This document shows, piece after piece, positions 59,690 to 64,000 of a stretch of 64,000 bases of DNA. The stretch is from positions 57,673,920 through 57,737,919 of the forward strand of contig OY282606.1 in assembly GCA_958298945.1 (NCBI GenBank). Reading direction: 5' to 3'. Under the pieces are notes generated by a model. That model was not told the DNA's origin. It did not search any database and was given only the letters and a program-made list of their open reading frames with translations. How positions within the stretch are numbered: position 1 is the stretch's first letter; the number at the start of each line of letters is the position of its first letter. Source of the DNA: Atherix ibis. Its lineage: Eukaryota; Arthropoda; Insecta; Diptera; Athericidae. A program made the position numbers and the translations under genes.

Positions 59690-60180
59690 CTTCAAAGTAG
59701 TTCAGTTTTTTGGTAACACATCGGCGGTGACGTCATTTTAACTCTTCAATTGGAATCACCTCTTAGATAAAATGAATAGGGAATTTTGTGACAGAAGGCG
59801 TTGTCATGATGGTGAATCCAAGTTTCGCAATAACCGATCTGACACGAAAAATTCTTTTACTGAGCTCCAAGAACTTTTTGATAAAAAACTTTTTTTTTTG
59901 ATGGTTTGTCCTGAAATCACAGATTCATTGTGAACGATTCTCCAACATCATGTTCGTCTTTCATTGCTTTCCTCCTTCCAAAAATGCTTTATGCCACGAA
60001 AAACTTGTGCTCTTGACAATGTTCTCCATAGACCCTTTCGACCTTTTTCACTTAGTTTTTACATAATTTAATGGAACATTGTAGCCACAAATTTTGCTGT
60101 TCTATTTTTTGTATATCAATGCAAAAATATAACTTCACTTATAACTATATATTGTAGGTGGTTGTGTAGCTAGCGGACAA
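59690..60180 (-). mobile_element. mariner relic, internally deleted
   Basis: On the minus strand: VYGEHCQEHKFFVA and HKAFLEGGKQ (59,960-60,045), the HTH/linker start. CETWIHHHDNAFCH (59,795-59,840) has the second catalytic aspartate in an HHDNAP-like motif. VIPIEELK, RHRRCV and LNYFEAGN (59,680-59,760) form the C-terminus, matching IPIEEF...RWHRCV...YFEGDN. Frameshifts, stops and loss of the first and third aspartate regions make it inactive. Confidence 0.65.
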
Positions 60181-60189
60181 AGTTGAAAC

Positions 60190-62930
60190 TTATACTGGAT
60201 GTCTAGAGGGAACTTACGTACAATCCCTATCAATTTTACATGTTCTGCCATACCTCGTAAAATAAGTACTACTAAAATAAATTTCATTGAGGGGTGGTCC
60301 GAAGTATTTTCAGACTCCTCTCAGCATATTGTGCAATTACATTGTTAAAATTTAAGATAAGAAATATTTGTAAACATTAAAACGTTGATAAGCCCTCCCA
60401 AATATTTATATTTTTGATTTTTATATCTACAGACAGTTCAAATAAAAAGAGTACGTATCTATGAGTAATTTTATAAGTGAATTAATATATTTGCATCAGA
60501 GTTAAGCGGTAGGCTAATCGACTTTCATAAAATTAGTATTAATTAATTAGTTATATTTTTTTACAGTTATTTAAATAAATTTTTTTAAAAATCATTTATC
60601 TCAGAATTTTTATCATTTAATAATGTATAATTTTATGAGCTCTTTTATTGGACAATAAAGAATACTATGTAAATCGCCTTAATTTTTACTTAACCAGAAA
60701 TAATTTTAATATATATACATTCACATATGTATATGTATCAATATAATCGTTTGTTAAACAAAAATTTAGAAGTTTGAAGGCAAACATGTTCTCTCCCTTA
60801 GTTTTATGACTTACTCATAAAATCATAAATAAAAAGAATTCAATGCGATTCTATGATTTACCTGTAAATGGTTTTTGTACGTTTGGAAGAAGAGTATAAC
60901 CGGAAAAGAAACATTACGGCAATAAATATTATTCATGTGAAAATATACCTAAAATATCAAAGCAATGCGTTAACATTAGCAGACTAATAAATCGATATGG
61001 AAGTGAATATTTCAACAAAATTGATTACCATTTATTTGTGTTCACTTTGTTTTTTATAAACTTTACCAGTTTTTGCTCTTTTGCCAAAAAATGTTTACCC
61101 ATTTTTAACATGTACAACAATACAATTGATTGTTTCTAAAATATTTCGTTTCATATAATTTATTATCTTACCCCTAAGTTAAAATTGAGTTATGAATATG
61201 AAAAAATTTACACCAATTTTAAGATCATTAAGACATTAGTCTCCTATGGGAGGTGTACGAGTATATTCTTCTTTTTTTACAAATTATTTTGCCAAAAAAG
61301 TCTGCACTCTTTTATTTTTAATATATATAAATTTAGTAATAATATATACTTAAAAATACGTTAATAACATAGTTTTATATATTATAAGCATGTGATAACT
61401 GTAATAATAAATTTATTAAATTATACAAGTTCGAGACTATTTTTAATAAAATAATATTTTTTGTTGAGCAATATAAATAATAATAGAAAGTATGATGTTA
61501 AATAGTAGTGACCGTGAAAATATTAGGATAACATAAATGATATCGATGATATCACAAAGCTTAAAATGAAATGAAAATTATTATTGAGTAATGAATAATA
61601 AAATATTAATTTCATATTTACGTCATTTAAACACAAACTTCCTATAATAACTGCTACTATCTGGAATGCATATTTTTACAAAGTTTCGATTAACTAACAT
61701 AATATGGTTACGTTTAGTAATGAGCACACAGATTCTTCTATTTATTTACAGCAAATTTATTCAAACTAAACCATATTTGATTATACTCCAATATGGAATG
61801 CTCATATGATCCAGTTAATTACATAATTATTGTATATGTCGTCTGCCAATTATATAATGAATAGTCTGAAAAGTTCATACTAAAATGCTATTCTAAATAT
61901 TTTTTTTTCAAATCTACTATATATTGGATTTTTCTACATTTTTCGATTTATTTGTGAGATTTTTTTTTATCATGTGCAAACAAAAACTTCATGATATCTA
62001 ACTAGCTCTTATTAGATGACTTAGCTTATTTTACCTCTAATATCAAATATTAATAAGACGACGAATATCCTATTTTTAAGTACATTACTTCTAAAAACAG
62101 AAGTAACTAATTAACAACATAAATAACACACATTATTAGACCAATTTAAATATAATAGCAACAATATTATATGATTTGTACTTTTTACATTTATCGATTA
62201 CATTCAAACTTGAATTACTTTTATCTAAGGATACATATTAAATTTAAAATCAAACACCCTACTCCAATATATTACAAAAATAGTGAAACAAAAAAAATCG
62301 AACTCGACAATTTAATGGTAATTTCACGCCTAATTTACTGTTCATTATTGCTATTAAGATTACTTAATAGAAAAACTAATATAAACTTATTTCATAGTAG
62401 TTAAAAAATTTCACACGCATTAGCAAAAAATAATTATTTTAAATGTTAAATAAACGAAATTTGTTTAAAAAAATTTTGCATGTATGAAAAGCAATAACAA
62501 ATCGGAAAAGAAAACTAACTAGGCAACAACTAATTGCTATTAACGCAATTAACCACATGCCATCCATTGGAGATATTTCATTCAAATATTAGAAAATTTA
62601 CAAATTCAATTAAGTATCTAAAATAAATAAAATGTTTACTATAATTTTTAAATATTTTACATTAAGTAATTTGAGTACTTTTGTAAATGTCAACACGTGG
62701 GGAAGGTATATAGAATATAACAGTTAATACAAATTTGTAATATACGTGTACGTGTATAGTAATGAAATGTATTATGGAATTTTAAGAATCTAAATTTACT
62801 GAAGACAATTGCATATTTTTACCGAAATTCATATTTTTTCTCGATATCTATACAAAAGTACAAATATATTGAATAAACCGATTTACATCACAAGTTAATT
62901 TATAATATCGTCACGCAATGAAGTGAATAA
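60190..62930. other. AT-rich intergenic DNA, no gene seen
   Basis: The 60,140-60,320 stretch may be the 5' leader of the preceding mariner relic. The rest is low-complexity. A 77-codon plus-strand frame (62,171-62,404) is lysine/leucine/isoleucine-rich and unrecognised. Confidence 0.5.
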
Positions 62931-62939
62931 CTGACGAGA

Positions 62940-63380
62940 GTAAAACGATTAGACCCACTATCTCTTTAGTCTCCGATAAGTATTTTTGGGGATGTTTATA
63001 AAATAAAGTTCTCTTACGAGTGGATTAGGATGATAGGATTAACTACAATGAAATTTTTGGTAATCCGAAAAACAGGTCCTGAACAAAACAAGATCACGAT
63101 ATATTACACTATTACGAACAGAAAAGCGGAACAACAATTTTAAGGACCTTGGATTGTATAAATTGGATAAATTAGGAATCGGAACGAACGTTTCCTTAAT
63201 ATATAATTCAAGTATCAAACCTATTATTATCCAAAAAGGGTTTACAATTGAGTTTCCTATTAAAGTTTTATTGTTTATTTTTAGTTTCGAACGTTTGTCT
63301 ACTACAGAGTGCTTTTTATGTTCGAGGTCAATTTTGTTAGGCCGCCATTTTGATTTGTAGAGAGTTGTCGATAACAATTT
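62940..63380 (-). mobile_element. Jockey-like LINE fragment (copy 2), C-terminal region
   Basis: The minus strand reads KLKINNKTLIGNSIVNPFW (63,220-63,290), matching the KLTTK..LL.YNTIIKPIW segment of the copy at 45,020-45,870. After an internal alteration it continues RFSVRNSVIYRDLVLF (63,075-63,125), matching VRNTVIHRDLNIPF. Nucleotide similarity between the two copies is obvious (for example AAACGTTCG and AGGACCTGT words in the same order). Only the last part of ORF2 is present. Confidence 0.75.
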
Positions 63381-63389
63381 ATTGTGGAG

Positions 63390-63550
63390 AATCTAACGTT
63401 GCAATAACGTGTTTAAATTATTAAAACATTTTATTTAAATAATTGTTCAATTGTGAATACGCGAAGAAAAATATATTTTTTTTATGTTAATCATATCCCG
63501 AACAAGTGAACCATTCAGTGTGTAATGATAATTTTGAAAATATGCATATA
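63390..63550. other. short spacer
   Basis: AT-rich sequence with no feature, ending in TA at 63,549-63,550. Confidence 0.4.
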
Positions 63551-64000
63551 CCAGGGGTATTAGCTTAAATCCGCTGTTTGGTCATAAATGGCGTGAGTGA
63601 GCTTATTAAGCTGCCATGGAAACGCCATACTTTTTTTTATGAGTTTGACATCTGTCAACGTTAATCAGTGCACATTGTCAACAATTTCGTACAACAACAT
63701 ATATTTTTCCTTTGGTAATCATGTCTAGTTTTGTGCCAGAAAAAGAGCATATGCGGGAAGCTCTGCTTTTCTGCTTCACTTTGAAGAAATCGGCTGCCAA
63801 ATCGCATCGAATGCTAATGGAGGCCTATGGTGACAGTGCTTTATCGGAAACAACGTGCCGAGAATGGTTTCGTCGGTTCAAAGACGGCAATTTTGACTTG
63901 TGAGACAAGAAGCGTAAAAGTCGGCCTAGGAAGGTTGAGGACCATCAATTGCAGGCTCTTTTGGACGAAGACGATACCCAATCACAAAAAATTCTCGTGA
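63551..64000 (+). mobile_element. mariner, 5' part, cut by the window edge
   Basis: The 5' terminus CCAGGGGTATTAGCTTAAAT follows TA at 63,549-63,550, and about 170 bp of leader precede the transposase ATG at 63,721. The 3' end lies outside the window. Confidence 0.85.
63721..64000 (+). pseudogene. mariner transposase N-terminus with early stop
   Basis: From ATG 63,721 the protein reads MSSFVPEKEHMREALLFCF, LKKSAAKSHRMLMEAYGDSA, LSETTCREWFRRFKDGNFDL, then a TGA stop at 63,901-63,903. In the same frame it goes on with DKKRKSRPRKVEDHQLQALL and DEDDTQSQ. This is the paired-type DNA-binding domain and linker of a mariner transposase. The linker (LLDED..Q.Q) matches the family of the deleted relic at 6,363-7,187. 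The ATG two codons upstream-equivalent at 63,712 (MVI) is possible but less like the family start. Catalytic residues would be beyond the edge. Confidence 0.85.

Noticed and set aside
1..64000. CRISPR array, operon or bacterial defence system
   Set aside because: There are no regularly spaced direct repeats, no compact gene strings and no bacterial gene signals; the window is eukaryotic.

Overview
This window looks like gene-poor, transposon-saturated chromatin from an AT-rich insect genome. I judge it to be from a fly (Diptera), because the one host coding exon matches a fly Cyp4c3-type P450, the oligomer ACGAGTA/TACTCGT recurs between genes, and all the mobile elements are insect-type mariner, Tc1-like, DD41D and non-LTR elements. 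The species cannot be fixed from sequence alone. There is no bacterial-style gene organisation, and I recognised no tRNA, rRNA or CRISPR array.

Host content: the only convincing host protein-coding piece is a first exon at 41,777-41,996 (+). It encodes the membrane anchor and IPGP hinge of a CYP4-family P450 and ends in a perfect GTGAGT donor. No downstream exon was found in the remaining 22 kb, so intron 1 is either very long and filled with transposon relics, or the exon is orphaned. Upstream, a less AT-rich block (40,381-40,660), an unclear leader and a GATA-motif cluster (35,061-35,286) are the best regulatory candidates. Two open frames (97 codons at 2,188 and 58 codons at 28,805) remain unexplained.

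Mobile elements: I count about 31 transposon relics. (a) mariner DD34D elements of several subfamilies lie at 1-790, 3,926-5,330, 6,363-7,187, 10,890-11,495, 16,090-16,830, 25,395-25,776, 30,460-31,000, 35,759-36,532, 39,480-39,990, 51,190-51,640, 56,140-57,416, 59,430-60,180 and 63,551-64,000. (b) DD41D-type elements lie at 3,640-5,740 (split), 16,902-18,219, 24,281-24,730, 29,430-29,870, 37,130-38,110 and 51,640-52,030. (c) Tc1-like elements lie at 13,870-14,660, 19,545-20,430, 23,491-25,387, 47,780-48,860 and 54,990-55,680. (d) Non-LTR retrotransposon fragments lie at 9,070-10,850, 21,497-22,600, 31,850-32,330, 45,020-45,870, 54,736-54,978 and 62,940-63,380. All are broken. The freshest is the 1.28-kb mariner at 56,140-57,416, whose transposase has a single nonsense codon. 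Two clear nestings (mariner inside DD41D; DD41D inside Tc1-like) give relative insertion ages.

Other structure: an 85-bp perfect inverted repeat with a 21-nt spacer (11,644-11,834), a cluster of seven ACCGT/ACGGT motifs (58,239-58,500) and a GC-richer block flanked by inverted CTAATAGAC motifs (7,500-8,410) are not explained by the transposons. The rest is AT-rich DNA with no recognisable genes. I found no convincing new multi-gene system. The perfect hairpin and the orphan P450 exon are the most worthwhile leads.
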